Shown here in pieces: positions 25,322 to 32,829 of a DNA stretch of 64,000 bases; positions within the stretch are counted from its first letter, which is position 1; each line of letters starts with the position of its first letter. The position numbers and the translations under genes are program-made. The DNA comes from Achromobacter deleyi. Its GTDB lineage: Bacteria; Pseudomonadota; Gammaproteobacteria; Burkholderiales; Burkholderiaceae_B. The notes beneath the pieces were generated by a model. That model saw only the letters and a program-made list of their open reading frames with translations, was not told the origin of the DNA and ran no database searches. Location of the stretch: contig NZ_CADIJO010000001.1 in assembly GCF_902859705.1 (NCBI RefSeq), positions 124,001 through 188,000 of the forward strand, read 5' to 3'.

Positions 25322-26851
25322 TCAATGCCTGCCGCTGGCCACCGCCAGGTGTTCGCCCGCGTCATGCACATGCAGGCGCCGGCGGTCGGAAATCAGCCAG
25401 TACAGCCCGCCGCTGACCGCGGCGCCCAGGAACCAGGAATAAGGGGCCAGGGCTTCCAGCCCCGGCGCCAGCGCGATGACGATGGCCAGCGTGGCCGATG
25501 GGGCCAGGGCGATCAGGGCGCGCGGGTTGACGCCGCGAGTATAGAAATAGGTGCCGGCGCTGGCCTCGGTATACAGGTCGGGGACGTGCACGCGGGTTTT
25601 TCGGATCAACCAGTAGTCGGCCATGATGATGCCGTACAGCGGCCCCAGCAGCGCGCCCAGCCCCGACAGGAAATACACGATGACCACGGGGTTGCCGTAG
25701 ATCTTCCAGGGCAGGATCAACACCGCCAGCGTGGCGCTGATGAGGCCGGCGCGGTGAAAGGTCAGGTAGCGCGGCGCCAGGTTGGTGAGTACGAAGGCGG
25801 GGGCGACGAAGTTGGCCATGAGGTTCACGGCCAGCGTCACGATCAGAAGCGCCAGGCAGCCCAGCACCAGGAACAGCTTGTCGGGAATGGCCGCGACGAT
25901 GTCGGCGGGGCTGGTGATGACGCGCCCGTCGATGCTGAATTGCGCGCCGGCCAAGACGGCGCTGATGCCCGCGAACACCAGGATATTGATCGGCAGCCCC
26001 CAGAAGTTGCCGCGCCGGATGCTGCGTTCGCTGGGGGCCGAGCGGGTGAAGTCGCAGAAATTGAGCAACAGCGTGCCATAGATGGACAGCCACAAGGCTG
26101 CCGCCGAGAACACGCTGTTCCAGGCGGCCAGCCCGGTGGGGGCGGCGCCGGTGGACCAGGCGATGCGGCCGTCGACCCGAGACACCATCCAGACCGCCAG
26201 GGCCAGCATCGTGATGAGGATGACGGGGCCGGCGCAGCCTTCGAACTTGCGCACCATTTCCATGCCGTAGGCCAGGATGGCCAGTTGCGCCAGCCAGACG
26301 GCCAGGAAGCAGGCCCAGCCCAGGCCCGACAGCCCGAGCAGGCTGCCGTGGTCGTAGCGGGTCAGGTCGGGCGCTACCGCAGCCAGCAGCACATGCAGCA
26401 CGACCGAGGCCAGGTAGGTCTGGATGCCGAACCAGGCAATGGCGATGACCGCCCGGATGAGGGCGGGTAACTGCGCCCCGCGAATGCCGAAGCTCAAGCG
26501 GCTGATGACGGGAAACGGCACGCCGGTGCGTTGGCCCATGTAGCCGGACAGGTTCATCAGCAGGTACACGAGGGTGGCGCCCAGCGCCATGGCCGCCAGG
26601 ATCTGGCCTGCCGACATACCCATGGCGAACAGGCCGATGGCAAAGGTGTAGTTGGCGATGTTGTGGACGTCGTTTGTCCAGAGCGCAAAGAGGCTGTAGG
26701 CGCCCCAGCGCCGGCCCTCGACCTGGGATGGGGCCAGGTCGGCGTTGTGCAGCCGCGGGCTGATCGGATGCAAGGTGGTGTCCGGCGATGCCGGCGATTC
26801 GTCGGCTGCCGAGGGGCAGGGCAGAGAGGGCGTGAGCGTGTTCGAAACCAT
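25322..26851 (-). CDS. NCS1-family nucleobase/allantoin/hydantoin permease
   Basis: 509 aa with twelve predicted membrane helices. Family landmarks: LHNADLAPSQVEGRRWGAYS before helix 1, FALWTNDVHNIANYTFAIG in helix 1 (the substrate/sodium site of Mhp1), GVPFPVISRLSFGIRGA after helix 3, NFCDFTRSAPSERSIRRGNFWG, and FLSGLGALLGPLYGIIMADYWL near the end. NCS1 carriers import purines, pyrimidines, allantoin or hydantoins. The ATG at 26851 follows AAAGG; longer in-frame starts add an unlikely N terminus. No catabolic genes adjoin it, so the substrate is open. Confidence 0.88.
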   Translation of the reverse strand: MVSNTLTPSLPCPSAADESPASPDTTLHPISPRLHNADLAPSQVEGRRWGAYSLFALWTNDVHNIANYTFAIGLFAMGMSAGQILAAMALGATLVYLLMNLSGYMGQRTGVPFPVISRLSFGIRGAQLPALIRAVIAIAWFGIQTYLASVVLHVLLAAVAPDLTRYDHGSLLGLSGLGWACFLAVWLAQLAILAYGMEMVRKFEGCAGPVILITMLALAVWMVSRVDGRIAWSTGAAPTGLAAWNSVFSAAALWLSIYGTLLLNFCDFTRSAPSERSIRRGNFWGLPINILVFAGISAVLAGAQFSIDGRVITSPADIVAAIPDKLFLVLGCLALLIVTLAVNLMANFVAPAFVLTNLAPRYLTFHRAGLISATLAVLILPWKIYGNPVVIVYFLSGLGALLGPLYGIIMADYWLIRKTRVHVPDLYTEASAGTYFYTRGVNPRALIALAPSATLAIVIALAPGLEALAPYSWFLGAAVSGGLYWLISDRRRLHVHDAGEHLAVASGRH

Positions 26852-26977
26852 GGCGAGATGCCTTTGTGATTCGCAAGGCAAGACCCTACCGTTCATGGCG
26901 TCGGTGGTTGACTAGGACCCGTCTGATACTGAATTCAGGGTCTTCCCCAGTAGTGGAAACGTCTAGTCGCGCACGAT

Positions 26978-26996
26978 CGATACCAAGGTATATGCC
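26978..26996 (-). promoter_or_regulatory. Palindromic motif shared with the kinase promoter, copy 1
   Basis: On the minus strand this reads GGCATATACCTTGGTATCG, matching the copy at 30992 in 16 of the first 17 bases. On either strand it holds the near-palindrome ATACCAAGGTAT. It lies 69 nt before the leader ORF of the Mg2+ operon and about 130 nt upstream of the divergent NCS1 gene, so it may be a regulator site for one or both. Confidence 0.5.
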
Positions 26997-27064
26997 CACC
27001 GGCCTGTTTGGAACGCGGGGCCGCCCCTACACTGCCGCTTGTCGCAAACCTAAAGGAGCCCGCC

Positions 27065-27112
27065 GTGGAAGACGACGGAAGTACCCGAACCGACGGCGCA
27101 TGCCGGGCATGA
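27065..27112 (+). CDS. Candidate 15-aa leader peptide of the magnesium operon
   Basis: A GTG start preceded by AAAGGAG at 6-nt spacing, the best ribosome-binding site in the region, opens a 15-codon frame reading MEDDGSTRTDGACRA. An acidic N terminus (EDD) is the type of nascent sequence that destabilises ribosomes at low Mg2+, and leader peptides control mgtA in enterobacteria (mgtL, with a DPEP stretch). The position, 116 nt before the next gene of the Mg2+ operon, fits such a sensor. No homology is claimed; the call rests on the ribosome-binding site, composition and location. Confidence 0.4.
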   Translation: MEDDGSTRTDGACRA

Positions 27113-27203
27113 CAGGTCTGCACGACACGTATTGCCAGCCGCCGCGCGCATCCCGATAACGGAGCCGCGCCACGCATGCGCCACCAGAACGCCTTCGGGC
27201 GGA

Positions 27204-27222
27204 TCTCCCTGTTTCCAGGAGA
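27204..27222 (+). promoter_or_regulatory. Hairpin that would hide the ribosome-binding site of the 27228 gene
   Basis: TCTCC (27204-27208) pairs with GGAGA (27218-27222), which is the Shine-Dalgarno of the ATG at 27228. Flanking CTG/CAG can extend the stem with one bulge. Closing it would block translation, a plausible attenuation point below the leader ORF. Confidence 0.4.
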
Positions 27223-27227
27223 CGCGC

Positions 27228-27575
27228 ATGCATTTCTCGACCCAATCCCCGACCTCCGTGCGCCGGGCGCCGACCGCGCCGGCCTTCATCACCCTGACGT
27301 TCTACGGCAGCCCCGCCGTGCTGGCCTCGATCCGCAAGCGGCTGTACGAGGAACTGCGCCAACGCGACGAAAGCGTGGCCGACGTTCGCTATTCCGCCGA
27401 CGGCGACCAGGCCTGCACGGCCATCAGCTTGCGTAGCGACACGGGCAACCCCTGGCCCTTGATCACCTGGCTCAGCGATCTGTGCCGCGACATGGGCGTG
27501 CAGACGCTGCGCGTGGGCGTGTCGCCAGCGGCCCGTGCGCAGCCCGCGCCGGTGGTGGCGCCGACGCACCTCTGA
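27228..27575 (+). CDS. Small ACT-like protein preceding mgtA (MgtC C-domain-like)
   Basis: 115 aa, cytoplasmic. After a basic, disordered N terminus a beta-alpha-beta-beta-alpha-beta pattern follows (PAFITLTFYGSPAVLASIRK, DVRYSADGDQACTAISLRS, PLITWLSDLCRDMGVQTLRVGV), like an ACT domain or the C-terminal domain of MgtC. MgtC proteins sit beside Mg2+ ATPases in other bacteria, here as a possible stand-alone soluble remnant of that domain. AGGAGA precedes the ATG. Probable operon with mgtA, which starts 118 nt downstream. Family assignment is from fold pattern only. Confidence 0.55.
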   Translation: MHFSTQSPTSVRRAPTAPAFITLTFYGSPAVLASIRKRLYEELRQRDESVADVRYSADGDQACTAISLRSDTGNPWPLITWLSDLCRDMGVQTLRVGVSPAARAQPAPVVAPTHL

Positions 27576-27607
27576 TTCAACCTTTTTCGATTTTCCATAT
27601 CCATCGA

Positions 27608-27680
27608 GCCCGCGCTCGCCATGGACCGGGGACGCCTGCGCTCGCGCGCCGGCACACCCCGGCCGACGATGAGCGCGGGC
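27608..27680 (+). repeat. 10-bp inverted repeat in the mgtA 5' region
   Basis: GCCCGCGCTC (27608-27617) and GAGCGCGGGC (27671-27680) are perfect complements separated by 53 nt. The right arm ends directly before GGGAG, the mgtA Shine-Dalgarno, so a long-range stem could influence mgtA translation. Confidence 0.35.
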
Positions 27681-27693
27681 GGGAGCAGCGAAC

Positions 27694-30468
27694 ATGAAAC
27701 AAGTCCAAGAAGCGACGCTGCCGGCCCCGGGCGGGCCGCGTAGCGAAAAGAACCGCACGCCGGATGCGGCGGCGGACAAGCGCCGAACCATGCCGGTGGC
27801 GCGCCATGCGGGGCTGTCGGTGCACGACAGCCTGCAGGCGTTGCAGACGCAGCGGTCCGGCCTGGCCGAGGCCGACGTGGTGGTGCGGCGCGCGGTCGAT
27901 GGCCTGAATGAAGTGGCGCACGACAAGCCGGCGCCCGCCTGGCTGCAGTTGCTGCGCGCGTTCCGCAATCCGTTCGTGCTCGTGCTGTTGGGCCTGGCGG
28001 CGGTGTCGTACCTGACCGACATCCAGTTTGCCAATCCGGCGGACCGTGACTGGACCGGCATCATCATCATGTTGACGATGGTGTCGATCAGCGGCCTGCT
28101 GCGTTTCATCCAGGAATACCGCTCGGGCCGCGCCGCGGAAAAGCTCAAGTCCATGGTGCGCAGCACCGCCACGGTGCTGCGCCGCGACAGCCAGGCCAGT
28201 GAGCCGGCGCGGCGCGAGGTGCCGATGAATGAGCTGGTGCCCGGCGACATCGTCGAGCTGCAAGCGGGCGACATGATTCCGGCGGACATCCGGCTGCTGC
28301 AATCGCGCGACCTGTTCATCAGCCAGGCCATCCTGACCGGCGAGGCGCTGCCGGTGGAAAAGTACGACACCCTGGGCAGCGTCAGCGCCAAGCGTGCGGA
28401 CGCCCAGGCCGGTGAAAACGCCGAGCTGCTGGACCTGGCCAACATCTGCTTCATGGGCACCAATGTGGTCAGCGGCACCGCCACGGCAGTGGTGGTGGGC
28501 ACGGGCGCCAATACGTACTTTGGCTCGCTGGCCAAGAACGTGGTGTCGACCAAGCGGGTCGAGACCAGCTTTGACCGCGGCGTGAACAGCGTGTCGTGGC
28601 TGCTGATCAAGTTCATGCTGGTGATGGTGCCGATCGTGTTCGTCATCAACGGCGTCACCAAGGGCGACTGGGTCACCGCGCTGACGTTCGCGCTGGCGGT
28701 AGCGGTGGGGCTGACCCCCGAGATGCTGCCCATGATCGTCTCGGCCAACCTGGCCAAGGGGGCGGTGGCGATGGCGCGGCGCAAGGTCGTGGTCAAGCGC
28801 CTGAACTCGGTGCAGAACTTCGGCGCGATGGACGTGCTTTGCACGGACAAGACCGGCACGCTGACGCAGGACCGCATCATTCTTGAACACCATTTCAACG
28901 TCGACGGCGAGATCGACGACGAGGTGCTGCGCCTGGGGTGGCTGAACAGCGTGAACCAGAGCGGCCAGCGCAACCTGATGGATCGAGCCATTCTGGCCCG
29001 CGCGCTGGACCTGCGCGGCTGGGATCGCAGCGACGCCTACGGCAAGGTCGACGAGATTCCGTTCGATTTCGTGCGGCGGCGCCTGTCCGTGGTGGTGCGT
29101 GGGGCCGACGGCAGCCTGGAGATGATCACCAAGGGCGCGGTCGAGGAAATGCTGGCGGTGAGCACCGGCGTGGTCTGCAATGGCCGCGAACAGCCGTTGG
29201 ATGCCGCCATGCGCAAGCGCCTGCTGCGTAGCGCCGAGGCCTACAACCGCGACGGCTTCCGGGTGCTGGTGGTGGCCTCGCGCCGTCTGGAAGACACGGG
29301 CCGCACGCAGTTCCAGACCGCTGATGAAAGCGGGCTGGTGGTGCGCGGCTTCCTGACGTTCCTGGATCCGCCCAAGGATTCGGCGCAGGCCGCGATTCGT
29401 GCGCTGAACGATTACGGCGTGGCGGTGAAGGTGCTGACGGGCGACAACCCCATCGTGGCCGCCAAGGTCTGCCGCGATGTCGGCCTGGACCTGGGCACCG
29501 AGCGCGATGGCCGCGTGGTGCTGGGCAGCGATATCGAGCAGATGGACGACGTGGCGCTGTGCCGCCGGGTCGAGAAGGCGGTGCTGTTCGCGAAGCTGAC
29601 GCCGCTGCAGAAGTCGCGGGTGGTCAAGGCCCTGCAGGCCAACGGCCATACCGTGGGCTTTCTGGGCGACGGCATCAACGACGCGCCGGCCCTGCGCGAC
29701 GCCGATGTGGGCATTTCGGTGGACAGCGGCGCCGACATCGCCAAGGAAACGGCCGACATCGTGCTGCTGGAAAAGGACCTGATGGTGCTGGAGCAGGGCG
29801 TCATCAAGGGCCGCGAGACCTTCGGCAACATCCTCAAGTACCTGAACATGACGGCCAGCTCGAACTTCGGCAACGTGTTCTCGGTGCTGGTGGCATCCGC
29901 GTGGCTGCCTTGGGAACCGATGCTGTCGCTGCAGCTGCTGATCCAGAACCTGGTTTACGACATCTCGCAACTGACGCTGCCGTGGGACCGCATGGACGAA
30001 GAGTTCCTGAAGAAGCCACGCAAGTGGGAAGCGGGCAACATCCAGCGCTTCATGCTGTGGCTGGGCCCGACGTCGTCGGTGTTCGATATCACCACGTACT
30101 TCCTGATGTGGACGGTGTTCGGCGCCGGGGCGGCCTACGCGCTGCATGGCGGCGACGGTGGCCAGACCATCATGAATTCCGGTTGGTTCATCGAAGGCCT
30201 GGTGTCGCAGACCTTTGTGGTGCACATGCTGCGCACCCGCAAGATTCCATTCCTGCAAAGCACGGCGTCGCTGCCGGTGCTGCTGTCCACCACGGCGGCC
30301 ATCGGGCTGGCGTGCTGGCTGCCGTTTTCGCCGATTGCCGAGTCGATTGGGTTCGTGGCCCTGCCGCCCGTGTATTTCGGCTGGCTGGCGCTGACGATCC
30401 TGGGCTACATCGCGCTGACGCAGCAGGTCAAGACGTTCTACATCCGCCGCTACGGCCGGTGGTACTGA
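27694..30468 (+). CDS. mgtA: Magnesium-translocating P-type ATPase
   Basis: 924 aa, P3B-type ATPase that imports Mg2+ across the inner membrane. The phosphorylation motif DKTGT is near residue 384, TGES-like TGEALP near 212, the hinge GDGINDAPALRDADVGI near 658, and PxxL helix-4 motif GLTPEMLPMIV near 341. Ten hydrophobic segments are arranged 2-2-6 as expected, with the C-terminal helices after RETFGNILKYL. The family signature DVLCTDKTGTLTQDRIILE and the tail TSSVFDITTYFLMW identify MgtA/MgtB. An ATG at 27694 with GGGAG 8 nt upstream is used. Transcribed with the upstream small protein, and followed by a 63-aa membrane protein and a strong terminator. Confidence 0.95.
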   Translation: MKQVQEATLPAPGGPRSEKNRTPDAAADKRRTMPVARHAGLSVHDSLQALQTQRSGLAEADVVVRRAVDGLNEVAHDKPAPAWLQLLRAFRNPFVLVLLGLAAVSYLTDIQFANPADRDWTGIIIMLTMVSISGLLRFIQEYRSGRAAEKLKSMVRSTATVLRRDSQASEPARREVPMNELVPGDIVELQAGDMIPADIRLLQSRDLFISQAILTGEALPVEKYDTLGSVSAKRADAQAGENAELLDLANICFMGTNVVSGTATAVVVGTGANTYFGSLAKNVVSTKRVETSFDRGVNSVSWLLIKFMLVMVPIVFVINGVTKGDWVTALTFALAVAVGLTPEMLPMIVSANLAKGAVAMARRKVVVKRLNSVQNFGAMDVLCTDKTGTLTQDRIILEHHFNVDGEIDDEVLRLGWLNSVNQSGQRNLMDRAILARALDLRGWDRSDAYGKVDEIPFDFVRRRLSVVVRGADGSLEMITKGAVEEMLAVSTGVVCNGREQPLDAAMRKRLLRSAEAYNRDGFRVLVVASRRLEDTGRTQFQTADESGLVVRGFLTFLDPPKDSAQAAIRALNDYGVAVKVLTGDNPIVAAKVCRDVGLDLGTERDGRVVLGSDIEQMDDVALCRRVEKAVLFAKLTPLQKSRVVKALQANGHTVGFLGDGINDAPALRDADVGISVDSGADIAKETADIVLLEKDLMVLEQGVIKGRETFGNILKYLNMTASSNFGNVFSVLVASAWLPWEPMLSLQLLIQNLVYDISQLTLPWDRMDEEFLKKPRKWEAGNIQRFMLWLGPTSSVFDITTYFLMWTVFGAGAAYALHGGDGGQTIMNSGWFIEGLVSQTFVVHMLRTRKIPFLQSTASLPVLLSTTAAIGLACWLPFSPIAESIGFVALPPVYFGWLALTILGYIALTQQVKTFYIRRYGRWY

Positions 30469-30486
30469 CATGCCGGGAGAATCGTC

Positions 30487-30678
30487 ATGGAAAAGGCATT
30501 CGAGGAAATGCGCAAGTTCTCGCGCGACATGCATGAGTACGAATCCGAACGCATGGCGCGCCGCGGGGGCGACCTGCCCGACATTCCGGACGGCCCGTTG
30601 ATTCCGCTGCGGCTGCTGGTGCCGATGCTGCTGGTCTGGACGTTGGGCGTGGGCGGCATCCTGTGCCTGCTGCCCTGA
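30487..30678 (+). CDS. Small single-span membrane protein of the mgtA operon
   Basis: 63 aa. A charged cytoplasmic N-terminal helix (EKAFEEMRKFSRDMHEYESE) is followed by one hydrophobic segment (LRLLVPMLLVWTLGVGGILCLL). It has GGGAGA 8 nt before its ATG, lies 18 nt after mgtA and is ahead of the operon terminator. Small membrane proteins such as MgtS and MgtR stabilise or degrade Mg2+ transporters in enterobacteria; a similar partner role here is inference, as no sequence similarity is visible. Confidence 0.7.
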   Translation: MEKAFEEMRKFSRDMHEYESERMARRGGDLPDIPDGPLIPLRLLVPMLLVWTLGVGGILCLLP

Positions 30679-30693
30679 TACGGTGAGGCATTG

Positions 30694-30729
30694 AAAAGGG
30701 CAAGACCGATATGTCGGTCTTGCCCTTTT
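30694..30729. terminator. Intrinsic terminator of the magnesium operon
   Basis: A perfect 16-bp stem (AAAAGGGCAAGACCGA and its complement) closes a TATG tetraloop, with A and T runs at its two ends, so it can terminate from both sides. It lies 15 nt after the small membrane-protein gene. Confidence 0.95.
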
Positions 30730-30779
30730 CGTTGGAGCGGATGAACGGTGGTGGCGTCGGGGAGGATAGGCCGTGCCGA

Positions 30780-30881
30780 TCAGGCGCCGCCGTGCAGCAT
30801 CTGGATCACGCCCAGCGCGATCCAGATGCCGACCAGCACGGCGCCGCGTGCGATCCAGAGCGTCTTGATGGAAAGTTTCAT
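30780..30881 (-). CDS. 33-aa small membrane protein (candidate)
   Basis: A minus-strand frame from an ATG at 30881 encodes 33 residues starting MKLSIKTLWIARGAVLVGIW and ending QMLHGGA: two lysines and an arginine, then a continuous hydrophobic helix. This looks like a genuine single-span micro-protein rather than chance. The Shine-Dalgarno is poor. It is isolated between the mgtA-operon terminator and the kinase gene, and it points towards that terminator. Confidence 0.45.
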   Translation of the reverse strand: MKLSIKTLWIARGAVLVGIWIALGVIQMLHGGA

Positions 30882-30991
30882 GGGAGGCTGCCGATGAGCG
30901 GTGAAGGAAGGGCAGCACGGCCGCGCCGCCCCGAGGGTTGGAAAATTATAGAAACCGGCCCGGTGCGGCGCGAGGCGGGAATGGGTTGGCC

Positions 30992-31011
30992 GGCATATAC
31001 ATTGGTATACG
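30992..31011 (+). promoter_or_regulatory. Palindromic motif shared with the magnesium operon, copy 2
   Basis: GGCATATACATTGGTATACG lies 110 nt before the sensor-kinase start. The core TATAC-ATTG-GTATA is a perfect dyad. Apart from one central base and the last bases it equals the copy upstream of the Mg2+ operon (26978-26996, inverted). FixJ-type regulators bind such dyads and often control their own operon. Confidence 0.5.
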
Positions 31012-31121
31012 CCCGCTTTCCCGAGGTAGGCTGGGGGCCTTGCCTGTCTCTACAATGGCGTGTCGCGGCGCGCGGCGGCGGTCCGCGGGCGTCGCTTTCC
31101 TACCAACAGGGTGGTTGCGCC

Positions 31122-32201
31122 ATGTTCCAGAAGCCGGCCAGGTATTTGAAACAGCGCCCGGGCGCGGGTATTGCGCTGCTCGTCGTGCTGATGGCGGTGG
31201 TGTTTCTGGCCGACACCTTCACCCGCCTGGAAATCGCGGTGGCGGTCTTCTACGTGGCCGTGATCCTGGCCGCGTTCAGCTTCCTGCCCCGGCGCGGGGT
31301 GACCTTGGTGGCGGTGGCGTGCGCGGTGCTGACCCTGCTCAGCCTGTACCTGACGCCCAACGGCGGGGCGCTGCGCGAACTGGGGGTGATCAACGCATTG
31401 ATCAGTATCGCGGCCATTGGCGTCACCGCGTACCTGGCCTTGAAGCGCGCAGCGGCGGAAGACGCCGCCTTCGAGGCCCGCTCGCAACTGGCGCGCATGG
31501 CTCGCATCCACAGTCTGGGTGAGCTGACCGCGTCGATTGCCCACGAGATCAACCAGCCGCTGGCGGCCATTGCTACCAGCGGCAGCGCCTGCCAGCGCTG
31601 GCTGGAACACGATCCCCCGAACATCGAGCGTGCCCTGCGAGCCTTGCAGCGCATGATCGATGATGTGACGCGCGCCAGCGAGGTGGTTGCGCGCATTCGC
31701 CGCGATGCCCGCAATGCCACGCCGCAGCGCGTGCGGCTGGACCTGGCCGACGTTATCGGCGACGTGCTGGAACTGGCCGGCGGCGAGTTGGCCAGCCACG
31801 AGGTGTCGTTGTCCACCCGTATCCAGGAACGCGTGCCCGCCGTGCTGGGGGACCGCGTGCAGCTGGGGCAGGTGGTCGTGAACCTGGTGCTGAACGCCAT
31901 CGAAGCCATGCAGGACACCCCGGTGGGCGCGCGCCACCTGATCCTGCGCCTGGCCTTGCAGGAACCCGGGCTGGTGCAGTTTTCGCTGACCGACAGCGGG
32001 CCGGGCCTGAGTCCGCAGGCGCGCGAACGGCTGTTCGACACCTTCTGGACCACCAAGCCGGACGGCACCGGCCTGGGCCTGACCATCAGCCGCGGCATCA
32101 TCGAAGGCCATGGCGGCCGCTTGTGGGCCGAGCCTGCCGGGCGCGGCGGCGCGGTGTTCTGTTTCACGCTGCCGGCAGCCCCCGAGGAAGAATCACCATG
32201 A
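31122..32201 (+). CDS. Sensor histidine kinase, four-helix membrane sensor
   Basis: 359 aa. The N terminus has four hydrophobic segments (about 14-30, 36-52, 58-75, 86-106) with almost no periplasmic loop, so it may sense the membrane or ions. A coiled linker leads to the H-box LGELTASIAHEINQPLAAIA (His near 143), then the N-box VVNLVLNAIEAM, G1 LTDSGPGLS, an F-box FDTFWTTKPDG and G2 GTGLGLTISRGIIEGHGG. The motif set is that of FixL/NtrB-like HPK4 kinases. It phosphorylates the response regulator whose ATG overlaps its stop (ATGA). A conserved palindrome lies 110 nt upstream. Confidence 0.88.
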   Translation: MFQKPARYLKQRPGAGIALLVVLMAVVFLADTFTRLEIAVAVFYVAVILAAFSFLPRRGVTLVAVACAVLTLLSLYLTPNGGALRELGVINALISIAAIGVTAYLALKRAAAEDAAFEARSQLARMARIHSLGELTASIAHEINQPLAAIATSGSACQRWLEHDPPNIERALRALQRMIDDVTRASEVVARIRRDARNATPQRVRLDLADVIGDVLELAGGELASHEVSLSTRIQERVPAVLGDRVQLGQVVVNLVLNAIEAMQDTPVGARHLILRLALQEPGLVQFSLTDSGPGLSPQARERLFDTFWTTKPDGTGLGLTISRGIIEGHGGRLWAEPAGRGGAVFCFTLPAAPEEESP

Positions 32202-32821
32202 ATGCATCCGCGCGGCTTGAACCCGCTACCGTCCATATCGTCGACGACGACGCCTCGCTGCGCGAGTCGCTGGAAGACCTGATGCATTCGGTCGGCCTGC
32301 CGGTGCGCGGCTACGGTTCGGTGCAGGAATTCCTGGATAGCGGTGCGGATGCCGGCCCCGGCTGCCTGGTGCTGGACGTACGCCTGCCGGGCCAGAGCGG
32401 CATGGACCTGCTGCGCCGCATGCAACAGGCGCAGCGGCGCCTGCCGGTGGTGATGATCACCGGCCATGGCGACATCCCGATGTCGGTGGCGGCCATGAAG
32501 CTGGGCGCCGTGGACTTCCTGACCAAGCCGTTTCGCGATCAGGACTTGCTGGACACGATCCACGCGGCAATCGAGCAAGACCGCGCGCAGCTGGCCAACC
32601 TGACGGGGTCGCAAGAGGTGCGGGCGCGTTGGGATACGTTGACCGACGGCGAAAAGGCCGTGATGGAACGGGTGGTGCGCGGCATGCTGAACAAGCAGAT
32701 CGCCGCCGAATTGAATGTCAGCGAGATCACCGTGAAGGTGCGGCGCGGACGGGTGATGCGCAAGATGCAGGTGCGCACGCTGGCCGACCTGGTGCGGGCG
32801 GGCGGTCAGCTGGGAGGGTAG
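32198..32821 (+). CDS. FixJ/LuxR-type response regulator
   Basis: 207 aa. Receiver domain to about 125 with acidic pocket VDDDAS, phosphoacceptor Asp in LVLDVRLPG (near 62), Thr in ITGHG and Lys in LTKPF. A short linker leads to a LuxR/FixJ helix-turn-helix (LTDGEKAVMERVVRGMLNKQ, IAAELNVSEITVKVRRGRVM). The four-base ATGA overlap with the kinase marks a pair. No target is proven; the shared palindrome in front of both its own operon and the mgtA operon makes those two the first candidates. Confidence 0.92.
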   Translation: MNASARLEPATVHIVDDDASLRESLEDLMHSVGLPVRGYGSVQEFLDSGADAGPGCLVLDVRLPGQSGMDLLRRMQQAQRRLPVVMITGHGDIPMSVAAMKLGAVDFLTKPFRDQDLLDTIHAAIEQDRAQLANLTGSQEVRARWDTLTDGEKAVMERVVRGMLNKQIAAELNVSEITVKVRRGRVMRKMQVRTLADLVRAGGQLGG

Positions 32822-32829
32822 GCGTGCCG

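Noticed and set aside
27577-30918. 1113-codon minus-strand frame opposite mgtA
   Set aside because: Antisense shadow of a strongly recognisable P-type ATPase and of the operon terminator.
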